64,000 nt of DNA from assembly GCA_020024105.1 (NCBI GenBank), contig JAHHUH010000003.1, positions 27,947-91,946 of the forward strand, in the 5' to 3' direction. Made by a program: the position numbers and the translations under genes. The notes under the pieces were generated by a model. It had not been told where the DNA came from and did no database searches. It was given only the letters and a program-made list of their open reading frames with translations. The stretch comes from Phascolarctobacterium sp. Lineage in GTDB: Bacteria > Bacillota > Negativicutes > Acidaminococcales > Acidaminococcaceae. Positions 44,257 to 52,488 of this stretch are shown in pieces (positions within the stretch are counted from its first letter, which is position 1; every line of letters begins with the position of its first letter).

Positions 44257-45468
44257 TTAAGCTCGATTTTGAGTTTTATATTTTAAAATTACAGCTACAA
44301 TCAGATTTAGAACAAAGCAGCCGGAAAAGAAATAGAGGGTTAAGCTATAGCTGTGAGTCCGTTCGTAGATAAGGGATAATAAAAGCGGACCAACAATACC
44401 TGCCAGACCCCAGGCAGTGAGAATACGGCCATGGATGGCACTTAGCTGTCTAGTACCAAAAAGGTCGCTTAAATAAGCCGGCATGCAGGAAAAACCGCCA
44501 CCATAGCAGGTAATAATAATAAAGATTAAAGCCTGGAAGAGTAGGCTATTTGTAACATCTGCCAGAAGATAGAAAGCAAAAATCTCAATTACAAAAAAGA
44601 CTACATAGGTATTACGACGACCGATGTAATCGGAAACGGTGGACCAGAAAATACGGCCACCACCATTGAGCAGACCGATAATGCCCACCATGGAGGCTGC
44701 TGCTAAGGGGCTCATGCCGATTATTTCCTGGGCCATAGGGGAGGCAACTGCCAGAAGACCAATGCCACAGGTAATATTGATAAAGAAAATCCACCAAAGT
44801 GCGGCAAATTTCCAAGTGTGCATGGCTTCCTGAACTGTATAGCTGGGAGTGGGGGGCGTACTGATGATAAATTTTTCCTTACTATCGGCCACAACCTGTT
44901 GCGGTGGCTCCAGATAAAGGGCAGAAATAGTCATGACAACTGCATATATACAGCTCAAAATAATAAAATTGCTTACTAGACCGTATTGGGCGGTAAGAAT
45001 TTGCATTAAAGGCCCTGCGATAAGGCTAGCAAAGCCAAAGCCCATAATGGCAAGACCGGTAGCTAGACCACGATTGTTGGGGAACCATTTGACTAGAGTG
45101 GAAACGGGAGTGATATAGCCCACACCCAGGCCGATGCCGCCAATAACACCGTAGCAGATATACATGAGGAAAATGTTTTGGAGCTTAATAGCCAAAGCCG
45201 TACCCAGCATACCACCGCAGAAGCAGCACATAGCGGTCAAACCGCTACGACGGGGACCTATTTTTTCTACATAGCTGCCTAAAAAGCCTGCAGAAAGACC
45301 TAAAAAAAGAATAGCAATGGAAAAGACCCAGGTAGTAGCACGTAGGTTGGAGCCCATTGCTTCCATAATAGGATTGGTGAGAACGCTCCAGGCATAAACA
45401 CTGCCGATGGAGATGTGGATGCCGATGGCAGCCAGGGCAATAAGCCATTTGTTTTTGTGTTGCTGCAT
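44257..45468 (-). CDS. MFS transporter of the oxalate:formate antiporter (OFA) family
   Basis: The 403-residue protein has 12 hydrophobic spans and the OFA look of OxlT: GSVYAWSVLTNPIMEA in the first span, GVIGGIGLGVGYITPVSTLVKWFPNNRGLATGLAIMGFGFAS in the middle (given only for orientation), and PAYLSDLFGTRQLSAIHGRILTAWGLAG near the end. Family members exchange small monocarboxylates or dicarboxylates such as oxalate and formate. Its leader holds a ZTP riboswitch, which reports shortage of 10-formyl-THF. That makes formate, the precursor of formyl-THF, the most attractive cargo, but this is inference. Confidence 0.9.
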   Translation of the reverse strand: MQQHKNKWLIALAAIGIHISIGSVYAWSVLTNPIMEAMGSNLRATTWVFSIAILFLGLSAGFLGSYVEKIGPRRSGLTAMCCFCGGMLGTALAIKLQNIFLMYICYGVIGGIGLGVGYITPVSTLVKWFPNNRGLATGLAIMGFGFASLIAGPLMQILTAQYGLVSNFIILSCIYAVVMTISALYLEPPQQVVADSKEKFIISTPPTPSYTVQEAMHTWKFAALWWIFFINITCGIGLLAVASPMAQEIIGMSPLAAASMVGIIGLLNGGGRIFWSTVSDYIGRRNTYVVFFVIEIFAFYLLADVTNSLLFQALIFIIITCYGGGFSCMPAYLSDLFGTRQLSAIHGRILTAWGLAGIVGPLLLSLIYERTHSYSLTLYFFSGCFVLNLIVAVILKYKTQNRA

Positions 45469-45524
45469 AGTAAAAACCTCGCTTTATAAAAATATTTGCA
45501 AGAGAGCATCTGCTGTCTGGACAC

Positions 45525-45560
45525 AAAAAAACGTCTAGGCACAAATGCTTGCCCAGACGG
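45525..45560 (-). terminator. ZTP-riboswitch terminator before the MFS gene
   Basis: On the minus strand GTCTGGGCA pairs with TGCCTAGAC, followed by GTTTTTTT. The first arm is the conserved CTGGGCA end of the aptamer, so ligand binding and termination exclude each other. Confidence 0.88.
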
Positions 45561-45626
45561 TCGGCTAAAATGCGACATGGTCCATGTGGTTACTTCCACT
45601 AATCCGTCAGTTCCATATCGCCTATG
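45549..45626 (-). promoter_or_regulatory. ZTP (pfl) riboswitch
   Basis: Read on the minus strand the leader gives GGAACTGACGG, then GTGGAAGTAACCACATGG, then GCCGACCGTCTGGGCA, closely matching the Fusobacterium-type ZTP aptamer as I recall it. Binding of ZMP/ZTP (AICAR phosphates, which rise when 10-formyl-THF is short) should prevent the overlapping terminator and turn the downstream transporter on. Confidence 0.9.
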
Positions 45627-45639
45627 AACTTGTAAGACC

Positions 45640-45667
45640 ATTATAACTGAATTTAGGCAGTAGTCAA
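45640..45667 (-). promoter_or_regulatory. Promoter of the ZTP riboswitch-MFS unit
   Basis: On the minus strand TTGACT (45667-45662), 16 bases, TATAAT (45645-45640), a few bases upstream of the aptamer. Confidence 0.75.
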
Positions 45668-45768
45668 GTTCTTTTGAAAAAATATTTTAGCATATTTAGT
45701 ACTGGATAAGAAAAATAAATACTATATATAGTAGCTTTAGCATATATGGATATTTTTAAGCAGAATGC

Positions 45769-45798
45769 TTGACAGGTACAGGTCCTTGTTGTTATTAT
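45769..45798 (+). promoter_or_regulatory. Promoter of the T-box-valS unit
   Basis: TTGACA (45769-45774), 18 bases, TATTAT (45793-45798). It gives a leader of about 295 bases holding the T-box. Confidence 0.65.
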
Positions 45799-45811
45799 AT
45801 TAGTTAAAGCA

Positions 45812-46012
45812 AAATAAACGAGAGGCTAGGAAGGGAAGGTTGCTAGTAATAGGCTTCAAGAGAAGCGACGGTTGGTGCAAGTCGTAGCTGAAGACTAGTG
45901 GATGTAGTTCTGGAGCTTTTTTATCGAAGTAGTAGTAGATAAAAACGTGTGCACGCGTTAAGTGTCTAAAGTGCCCTTAGCCTGGCTAAGGGAAAATAGG
46001 TGGTACCGCGAT
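45812..46012 (+). promoter_or_regulatory. T-box leader of valS
   Basis: The leader has the Stem I elements AGAGAAGCGACGGTTGGTGCAAGTCGTAG-like region (45860-45889, AGAGA then GGTTGGTGCAAGTC), a candidate Val specifier codon GTA at 45904-45906, and the diagnostic T-box string GGTGGTACCGCG at 45999-46010. The base after TGG is T, which pairs with the A discriminator expected in tRNA-Val. Uncharged tRNA-Val should stabilise the antiterminator and switch valS on. Confidence 0.92.
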
Positions 46013-46017
46013 AATTC

Positions 46018-46050
46018 GTCCTGTTCAGTGGAACAGGATTTTTTTATTTT
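46018..46050 (+). terminator. T-box terminator before valS
   Basis: CCTGTTC / GAACAGG stem with AGTG loop and a long T-rich run. It competes with the T-box antiterminator. Confidence 0.88.
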
Positions 46051-46099
46051 GTGGCCTAAACTTTGGTTACTATAAAAAGCTTATGAGGAGGATTTGCAA

Positions 46100-48754
46100 A
46101 TGTGTGAAGAGCATAATATTCCTAAGGTTTATGACCCTGCTTCCGTAGAGAAGAAATGGTATAAATACTGGGAAGATAATCATTATTTCCATGCAAAAAT
46201 TGAAGAGGGTAAGGAAGCATTCAGTATTGTTATTCCTCCTCCGAATATTACCGGTCAGTTACATATGGGCCATGCTCTGGATAATACCCTGCAGGATATT
46301 TTAATCCGTTGGCACCGTATGATGGGACATAACACCTTATGGATGCCTGGTTATGACCATGCTGGCTTAGCTACCCAGATTAAGGTAGAAGAAGTAATTA
46401 AAAAAGAAGAGGGCAAGACCCGCTATGATTTAGGTCGAGAAGAATTTCTTAACCGTGTCTGGAAATGGAAGGAACAATACGGCGACCGTATCATCAACCA
46501 GTTAAAGTGCCTGGGCGTTTCCTGTGACTGGGAGCGTAAGCGTTTTACCATGGATGAGGGCTGCTCCAAGGCTGTACGTGAGGTATTCTGCAGCTTATAT
46601 GAAAAGGGCCTGATTTATAAAGGTACCCGTATTACCAACTGGTGTGTAAATTGTAATACTGCTTTAAGTGATATTGAGGTAGAGCATAAGGATGATCCGG
46701 GTCATTTGTGGCATATCCGTTATCCGGTAGTAGAAGAGGAAGGTACTTACCTGACCATTGCTACCACCCGTCCGGAAACTATGCTGGGTGATACCGCTGT
46801 TGCTGTTAATCCTGCTGATAAACGTTATGGTCATCTTGTTGGTAAAACCCTGCGCCTACCCTTGACCGACCGTATTATTCCTATCATCGCCGATGATTAT
46901 GTTGATCTGGAATTTGGTACTGGTGCTGTAAAAATCACTCCCTCCCATGACCCCAATGACTATGAAATGGGTATTCGTCATAATCTGCCCAGCATTGTCG
47001 TTATTGGCATGAATGGTCTGATGACTGAAGAAGCGGGCGTTTATGTAGGTCAGACCCGTGAGGAATGCCGTAAGAACGTTGTTAAAGACTTAAAAGAACA
47101 GGGCTATCTGGTAAAAATTGAAGAGCATTCCCATGCTGTTGGTCACTGCCAGCGTTGCGGTTGCGTAGTAGAGCCCTTGGTTTCCACCCAATGGTTTGTC
47201 AAAATGGAGCCCTTGGTTAAAGCTGCTGTAGATTGTGTAGAAGATGGCCGTACCCAATTCGTGCCTGAACGCTTTACCAAAACCTATACCGGTTGGATGG
47301 ATAATATCCGCGACTGGTGTATTTCCCGTCAGATCTGGTGGGGCCATCGTATCCCTGTCTGGTATTGCGATGACTGCGGTGAAATGAGCGCTTCCCGTAT
47401 TGATTTGCAGACCTGTCCTAAATGCGGCAGTGCTCATATCCATCAGGATGAGGATGCATTGGACACCTGGTTCAGTAGTGCCCTTTGGCCCTTCTCTACC
47501 ATGGGCTGGCCCGATAAAACTCCTCTGTTGAAGGAATTCTATCCTACCAGTGTCCTGGTAACCGGCTATGATATTATTTTCTTCTGGGTTGCACGTATGC
47601 TGATTATGGGCATGGAATTCATGAAGGAGCATCCCTTTGATAAGGTCTTCATCCATGGCCTGGTACGTGATAGCCAGGGTCGTAAGATGTCCAAATCTTT
47701 GGGTAATGGTATTGACCCCTTGGAGGTTATTGATAAATACGGTGCTGATACCCTGCGCTTTATGTTGATTACCGGCAACACTCCTGGTAATGATATGCGC
47801 TTCTATTGGGAACGTGTAGAAGCAACCCGTAATTTTGCCAATAAGATTTGGAATGCTTCCCGCTTTGCACTGATGAATATCGAAGGCTATGATCCTAAAG
47901 CAGAGCTGGCACCCTATACTTTGGCTGACAAATGGATTTTATCCCGCCTGCAGCATGTATCCAAGGATGTTACCGAGCTATTGGGCAAATTTGAATTAGG
48001 TGAAGCAGGTCGTGCTATTTATGACTTCATCTGGGGTGAAATTTGTGACTGGTATATCGAATTAGCCAAACCCCGTCTTTACAATAAAGAAAATGCAGCT
48101 GAGCGTGCTACTGCCCAGCATGTTCTGGCTGAGGTTCTGACCAGTGCTATGCAGCTGCTCCATCCCTATATGCCCTTCATTACTGAAGAAATTTATCAAT
48201 GCCTACCCCATGAAGCAGAAAGCATTATGGTTTCCAAATGGCCTACAGCTAAGGAAGATTTGATGGATGATGAAGCAGAGCGTGTTATGGGCGCAATTAT
48301 GGAAAGCATTAAGGCTATCCGTAATATGCGTGCCGAGGTTAATGTTAACCCTGGTAAAAAGGTACCGGCAATTATGCTGGTAGCAGCTGATTTGAAAGCT
48401 GGCGTAGAAGCTAATGCCAACTACATCCATCTGATGGGCGCTATTGATGAGCTGACCATTTTGGATGAAAATGCTGCTAAACCTGAAAATGCTATGGCTG
48501 CTGTAGTTAATGGTATTGAGGTTTATCTGCCGCTGGCAGGCCTGATTGATGTAGAAAAGGAAAATCAACGTCTGAATAAGGAACTGGCTACCATCGAAAA
48601 AGAATTAAGCAGAGTCGAAGGCAAATTAGGTAATGCAGGCTTTTTGGCTAAAGCTCCGGAAGCAGTTATTGCCAAGGAAAAGGCTAAGGCTGAAGAATTG
48701 AACGGCAAAAAGGCTGCCATTAATGAACGCCTGGAATATTTAAAAACCCTATAA
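46100..48754 (+). CDS. valS: Valyl-tRNA synthetase
   Basis: ValRS charges tRNA-Val and edits threonine. The 884-residue class I synthetase has the HIGH-type motif PPPNITGQLHMGHAL, the editing domain with TTRPETMLGDTAVAV, zinc-like Cys pairs (CQRCGC and CDDC), the KMSKS loop GRKMSKSLGNGIDP, and a C-terminal coiled coil (VEKENQRLNKELATIEKEL). ATG 46100 lies 8 bases behind GAGGAGG; a TTG two codons upstream is too close to it. Confidence 0.98.
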   Translation: MCEEHNIPKVYDPASVEKKWYKYWEDNHYFHAKIEEGKEAFSIVIPPPNITGQLHMGHALDNTLQDILIRWHRMMGHNTLWMPGYDHAGLATQIKVEEVIKKEEGKTRYDLGREEFLNRVWKWKEQYGDRIINQLKCLGVSCDWERKRFTMDEGCSKAVREVFCSLYEKGLIYKGTRITNWCVNCNTALSDIEVEHKDDPGHLWHIRYPVVEEEGTYLTIATTRPETMLGDTAVAVNPADKRYGHLVGKTLRLPLTDRIIPIIADDYVDLEFGTGAVKITPSHDPNDYEMGIRHNLPSIVVIGMNGLMTEEAGVYVGQTREECRKNVVKDLKEQGYLVKIEEHSHAVGHCQRCGCVVEPLVSTQWFVKMEPLVKAAVDCVEDGRTQFVPERFTKTYTGWMDNIRDWCISRQIWWGHRIPVWYCDDCGEMSASRIDLQTCPKCGSAHIHQDEDALDTWFSSALWPFSTMGWPDKTPLLKEFYPTSVLVTGYDIIFFWVARMLIMGMEFMKEHPFDKVFIHGLVRDSQGRKMSKSLGNGIDPLEVIDKYGADTLRFMLITGNTPGNDMRFYWERVEATRNFANKIWNASRFALMNIEGYDPKAELAPYTLADKWILSRLQHVSKDVTELLGKFELGEAGRAIYDFIWGEICDWYIELAKPRLYNKENAAERATAQHVLAEVLTSAMQLLHPYMPFITEEIYQCLPHEAESIMVSKWPTAKEDLMDDEAERVMGAIMESIKAIRNMRAEVNVNPGKKVPAIMLVAADLKAGVEANANYIHLMGAIDELTILDENAAKPENAMAAVVNGIEVYLPLAGLIDVEKENQRLNKELATIEKELSRVEGKLGNAGFLAKAPEAVIAKEKAKAEELNGKKAAINERLEYLKTL

Positions 48755-48766
48755 TTTTTAAGTAAA

Positions 48767-48830
48767 TGCTACTCCCTCAATCTATTTATGGATGGGCCAT
48801 CCTAACGGATGGCGGGGGAGTATTATTTTT
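48767..48830 (+). terminator. Possible terminator between valS and folC
   Basis: TACTCCC and GGGAGTA arms enclose an inner GGATGG/CCATCC hairpin, followed by TTATTTTT. The stem is interrupted, so this is tentative. Confidence 0.45.
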
Positions 48831-48839
48831 GGAGGATAT

Positions 48840-50144
48840 ATGAATTATCAAGAAAGCATTGGCTATTTAGAAAGTATTGGTAAATTTGGCATTCAATTGG
48901 GTATGGAAAGAATTGAGGGCTTGCTGCGTGAACTTGGCAATCCTGAAAAGGAATTAAAATGCGTCCATGTTACTGGTACTAATGGTAAGGGCTCTGTCAG
49001 CAGTATGATTACCAATATCCTGCGTGCTGCTAATTTGAAGGTGGGTAAGTTTACCTCGCCCCATCTGGTAAAATACAATGAAAGAATCGAAGTAGACGGC
49101 AAGGATATCACTGATGCAGATTTTGCTACAGCTATCAGTGCAGTCAAGGTAGCAGCTGATAGTATTGTCTGGAAGGGTGTATGTGAGCAGCCTACCCAGT
49201 TTGAGATTTTGACTGCAGCTGCCTTTTTACATTTTAATTTACAAAAGGTGGATTATGCAGTTATTGAAGTGGGAATGGGTGGCTTATGGGATTCTACTAA
49301 TGTTATTACACCCGTAGTATCCGTTATTACCAATGTGCAGATGGACCATATGGACAGATGTGGTAATACCATCGAACGCATTGCTATGCAAAAGGCCGGT
49401 ATTATTAAGGAAAAGCTTCCTGTGGTAACTGCAGCTGAAGGCAATGAAGCTTTGGGACCCATTGTCAGCTTTGCTATGTTTAAGGAAGCACCTGTCTACC
49501 TCTACGGTAAGGCTTTTTATGGTACTGAGGTAACAAGCTCCATGGATGGACAAACCTTTACTCTTCACGCAGGTGATTTTTATCATTCTGATTACAGTAT
49601 CAGGCTGCCCGGTGAGCATCAGATTAAAAATACCAGTGTAGCCATCGTTGCTGCTAAGCTGGTGTCCAAGCAGGATGATCGTATTAATGAGCTGGCTCTG
49701 CATGTGGGTGTAGCTAATACCCTGTGGCCTGGACGTCTGGAAAGAATTCATAAAAAGCCGGATATTATTCTTGATGGTGCCCATAATCCTGATGGTGCTT
49801 TAGCTTTACGCAAGGCTTTGGACAAGTATTATCCTGGTCAAAAAATTCACTTCGTCTTTGGCATGATGGGTGATAAGGATATGAGCAATGTTATTAAAAA
49901 CTTGATTCATGAAGAGGACGTAGTATATACTGTCCGTGCTGACCAGGGTAACCGTGCAGCAGAAGCAGCGGATTTAGCTAAGCTGGTAGGACCAAATGCT
50001 ATCCCGGAGACAGATTTAGGTGCTGCCTATGGTAGGGCTGTAGCTACCGCTGGTAGTGAAGGCGTGGTTTGTGTTTGTGGCAGCTTGTATTTAGTCGGCA
50101 GCTTTAAGGCGATGCTGCAGCAGGAGAAGGAGCAATGCAATTAA
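48840..50144 (+). CDS. folC: Folylpolyglutamate synthase / dihydrofolate synthase FolC
   Basis: FolC adds glutamate to folates (and to dihydropteroate in the bifunctional form). The 434-residue Mur-ligase-like protein has the ATP loop VTGTNGKGSVS, SPHLVKYNERI, the VEVGMGGLWDSTN region and LDGAHNPDGALALRKAL. ATG 48840 follows GGAGG; the earlier in-frame start at 48792 lies in the terminator-like hairpin. valS-folC is a common Firmicutes order. The stop overlaps the next gene by 10 bases. Confidence 0.96.
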   Translation: MNYQESIGYLESIGKFGIQLGMERIEGLLRELGNPEKELKCVHVTGTNGKGSVSSMITNILRAANLKVGKFTSPHLVKYNERIEVDGKDITDADFATAISAVKVAADSIVWKGVCEQPTQFEILTAAAFLHFNLQKVDYAVIEVGMGGLWDSTNVITPVVSVITNVQMDHMDRCGNTIERIAMQKAGIIKEKLPVVTAAEGNEALGPIVSFAMFKEAPVYLYGKAFYGTEVTSSMDGQTFTLHAGDFYHSDYSIRLPGEHQIKNTSVAIVAAKLVSKQDDRINELALHVGVANTLWPGRLERIHKKPDIILDGAHNPDGALALRKALDKYYPGQKIHFVFGMMGDKDMSNVIKNLIHEEDVVYTVRADQGNRAAEAADLAKLVGPNAIPETDLGAAYGRAVATAGSEGVVCVCGSLYLVGSFKAMLQQEKEQCN

Positions 50145-51421
50145 AGGCACGTGCCCAAAGGCTGGATAAATATATTTATCCCTTAATTTTATTTACAGTA
50201 GCGATTATTCCCCTGCATCAGGAAGTGGCGGCCACTGCAGTACTCTTAACTTTCTTGGGAGCTTTATTGGCCCGTTGGGGTGGTAGTCCACAACAGCCGA
50301 GGATTCTAAAAAAATGGCAGCAGGGAGTGCTTTACCTGCTGTTGCTTTTGGCCTGGGTATCCCTACATTTTTCGCAGAATCAGTTTATTTCCTCCTGCAA
50401 TTTTGTTTATGTAGTAGGGCAGTATACGGCCATGGTTTATCTGCTTCTCCACTATGGCTGGCAAAAGCCCCGCCCCTTTACCAAACGGGTACCAGGTGGA
50501 AATTGGCGGCATCAGCTGCAGAATTTGCCCCGTCCCATACAGATATTAGGAGTTTTTCTACTCATGTCCTTGGTGGTCAGCAGTGTTGGACTGGCTCAAA
50601 AATTCCTGGGTGTGACGGCGGAGGGGATATGGGTGGATCCCCAGCAGTTTCCTGATTTAAAGGTTCGAGTTTTTTCTACTCTGGTAAATCCTAATATTCT
50701 AGCCGGTTATCTGGTACTGGTTATCGCCTATGCCACGGCTTGGGGGACAACTTTACGGGAAAAATATGTTCGTATCGGTTGTGGTCTGGCAGGTGTATTA
50801 GCGACCTGGTGTCTGTTATATACCTATTCCCGGGGTAATTGGTTAGCTTGTGTGGCGCTGCTATTGGCCTTCTGCCTGTTCTATTCCTGGAAGGCCTTAC
50901 TGCCGGTAATTTTGGCAGGTGGTGTCGGCCTTGCTGTAGGTGGCGCTGCTGTCTGGCAGCGTTTAGGCTCTATTTTGAACGGGCAGGATACCTCCATTGC
51001 TTTGCGGATGGCTTATTTTCGTAGTACGAAGTGGATTATTGAGGCCTTTCCCTGGGGTGTGGGCTGGTACGGTTATCGCTTTGTTTATCCTACCTATAAT
51101 TACTATCTGGCGGATGAATCGGTAATTATGTATCATTGCCATAATATCTTTCTTAATGTCTGGGCTGAGCTGGGCATTCAGGGACTCCTGGCTTTTTTGC
51201 TGGTCTGGGGTATGTTTATCTATAACGCAGTGCAGCTGTCCAAAACGAGCAAAAATCCTTGGCTGCTAGCTATGGGACGCGGCTACGTGCTGGCTTCCAT
51301 AGGTATTGCCGTGGGTGGCTTGACGGATCATGTTTATTTTAATACGCAGATGGGGTTGCTCTTTTGGACTTTGGGAATTTTGACCATGCTCTGCAAAAAG
51401 CTCAGTACTTTTGAAGCCTGA
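50135..51421 (+). CDS. O-antigen ligase / polymerase-like membrane protein
   Basis: The 428-residue protein has about 10-12 hydrophobic spans and the Wzy/WaaL-type features: LVNPNILAGYLVLVIAY, the TYSRGNWLA motif, and a large extracellular loop with MYHCHNIFLNVWAELGIQGLLAF. Family members join or polymerise surface glycans on undecaprenyl carriers, but many (including YoaI-like or bicarbonate-transporter-named ones) are not characterised. It overlaps folC by 10 bases and ends in a terminator. No glycan-synthesis genes are nearby, so its role here is unclear. Confidence 0.85.
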   Translation: MQLKARAQRLDKYIYPLILFTVAIIPLHQEVAATAVLLTFLGALLARWGGSPQQPRILKKWQQGVLYLLLLLAWVSLHFSQNQFISSCNFVYVVGQYTAMVYLLLHYGWQKPRPFTKRVPGGNWRHQLQNLPRPIQILGVFLLMSLVVSSVGLAQKFLGVTAEGIWVDPQQFPDLKVRVFSTLVNPNILAGYLVLVIAYATAWGTTLREKYVRIGCGLAGVLATWCLLYTYSRGNWLACVALLLAFCLFYSWKALLPVILAGGVGLAVGGAAVWQRLGSILNGQDTSIALRMAYFRSTKWIIEAFPWGVGWYGYRFVYPTYNYYLADESVIMYHCHNIFLNVWAELGIQGLLAFLLVWGMFIYNAVQLSKTSKNPWLLAMGRGYVLASIGIAVGGLTDHVYFNTQMGLLFWTLGILTMLCKKLSTFEA

Positions 51422-51460
51422 AAATATTATTTATCATTAATATAAATTACACAAAAAATT

Positions 51461-51489
51461 AGGGTGAGTCTACGGACTCGCCTTTTTTT
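51461..51489 (+). terminator. Terminator after the O-antigen-ligase-like gene
   Basis: AGGGTGAGTC pairs with GACTCGCCT (G-U pair) around TACG, followed by eight T. Confidence 0.9.
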
Positions 51490-51555
51490 TATGGGTGAAA
51501 GGCAGCTTTATCCGTATTAGTACTAATGCAAGCAAGGACTCAGTTTTAAATACTG

Positions 51556-51584
51556 TTTACTAATCTATCCTAAAATAGTACAAT
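51556..51584 (+). promoter_or_regulatory. Promoter of the hydrogenase-associated regulatory operon
   Basis: TTTACT (51556-51561), 17 bases, TACAAT (51579-51584). It precedes the five-gene DRTGG-HATPase-HfsB-DRTGG-PHP unit. Confidence 0.6.
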
Positions 51585-51660
51585 AAAATAGTATAGATAT
51601 CGAAAAAAATAAATATATAACAGAAGCTAATATTGATAAAGAAAACAAGGAGAGGTGCGT

Positions 51661-52023
51661 ATGAATTTACGAGAGGTGCAGCAGCTGCTGGATGCTCGTC
51701 TTTTAACTGGCGAAGAGTATTTGAATCGTCAGGTAGGGGAGTGCTTTGGTAGCGATTTAATGAGCGATGTTTTGGCTTTTACTAATCGTCAAACCTTACT
51801 GTGCACTGGTTTAATAAATTTGCAGGTTATTCGTACTGCTGATATGGCCGATTTGTGTGGCGTGGTGGTCGTACGTGGTAAAACTCCTGGCGAAGAAATT
51901 ATTAAAATGGCCAAGGAAAACTGCTTGCCCGTCATGACCACGGATTATACTTTGTTTGAGACTTGTGGGCTCCTTTTTCAGGCAGGCCTACGGGGCTGCT
52001 CTAAAAAAGGAGTGCTTTTATGA
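51661..52023 (+). CDS. DRTGG-domain protein
   Basis: The 120-residue protein resembles stand-alone DRTGG domains (TGEEYLNRQVGECFGSDLMSDVLAF, then VVVRGKTPGEEIIKMAKENCLPVMTTDYTLFETC). DRTGG domains occur as regulatory modules beside phosphotransacetylase and in [FeFe]-hydrogenase clusters, and their ligand is not firmly known. ATG 51661 follows GGAGAGG. Its stop overlaps the next start (ATGA), marking an operon. Confidence 0.8.
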   Translation: MNLREVQQLLDARLLTGEEYLNRQVGECFGSDLMSDVLAFTNRQTLLCTGLINLQVIRTADMADLCGVVVVRGKTPGEEIIKMAKENCLPVMTTDYTLFETCGLLFQAGLRGCSKKGVLL

Positions 52024-52454
52024 GTGAGAATAAATCTTTAAAAATGAGCTACGAAGTGGTTGGTAATGATTTTGAAAGAGCTGGAGAGGCTTCTACCAAA
52101 ATTAAAAAGATGCTTCAACGGTTGGGGGTGCCTGCGGACGTGGTACGTAGAATTGCTATTGGTACCTATGAGGCAGAAATGAATGCTATTATCCATGCAG
52201 GTGGTGGCAATGTAGTTGCTGAAACCTTTAGCGATATTACTGTAATTACGGTAAGTGACCGGGGACCTGGTATTCCTGATGTGGATAAGGCTCTGGAGGA
52301 GGGGTATTCTACAGCGCCGGATTATGTGCGTCAGATGGGCTTTGGTGCTGGTATGGGTTTACCCAACATGGTTAAATGCTCCGATGATTTTAAAATTGAA
52401 ACTGCGGTGGGTGAGGGTACCATCATTGTTATGCGGTTTCAGCATGTAAAATGA
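52020..52454 (+). CDS. Anti-sigma-factor-like HATPase (RsbW type)
   Basis: The 144-residue protein is a lone GHKL ATPase domain of the RsbW/SpoIIAB class: N-box YEAEMNAIIHAGG, G1 DRGPGIPD and G2 GFGAGMGLPNM. Such proteins bind ATP and phosphorylate or sequester partner proteins. It has no sensor domain or phospho-acceptor His. In related hydrogenase clusters of Firmicutes the same order (DRTGG, HATPase, HfsB-like) recurs, so a role in hydrogenase regulation is likely but unproven. Confidence 0.85.
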   Translation: MSENKSLKMSYEVVGNDFERAGEASTKIKKMLQRLGVPADVVRRIAIGTYEAEMNAIIHAGGGNVVAETFSDITVITVSDRGPGIPDVDKALEEGYSTAPDYVRQMGFGAGMGLPNMVKCSDDFKIETAVGEGTIIVMRFQHVK

Positions 52455-52488
52455 TTTTTATAAAATTGATGAGAAAAGAGGTGGTACG

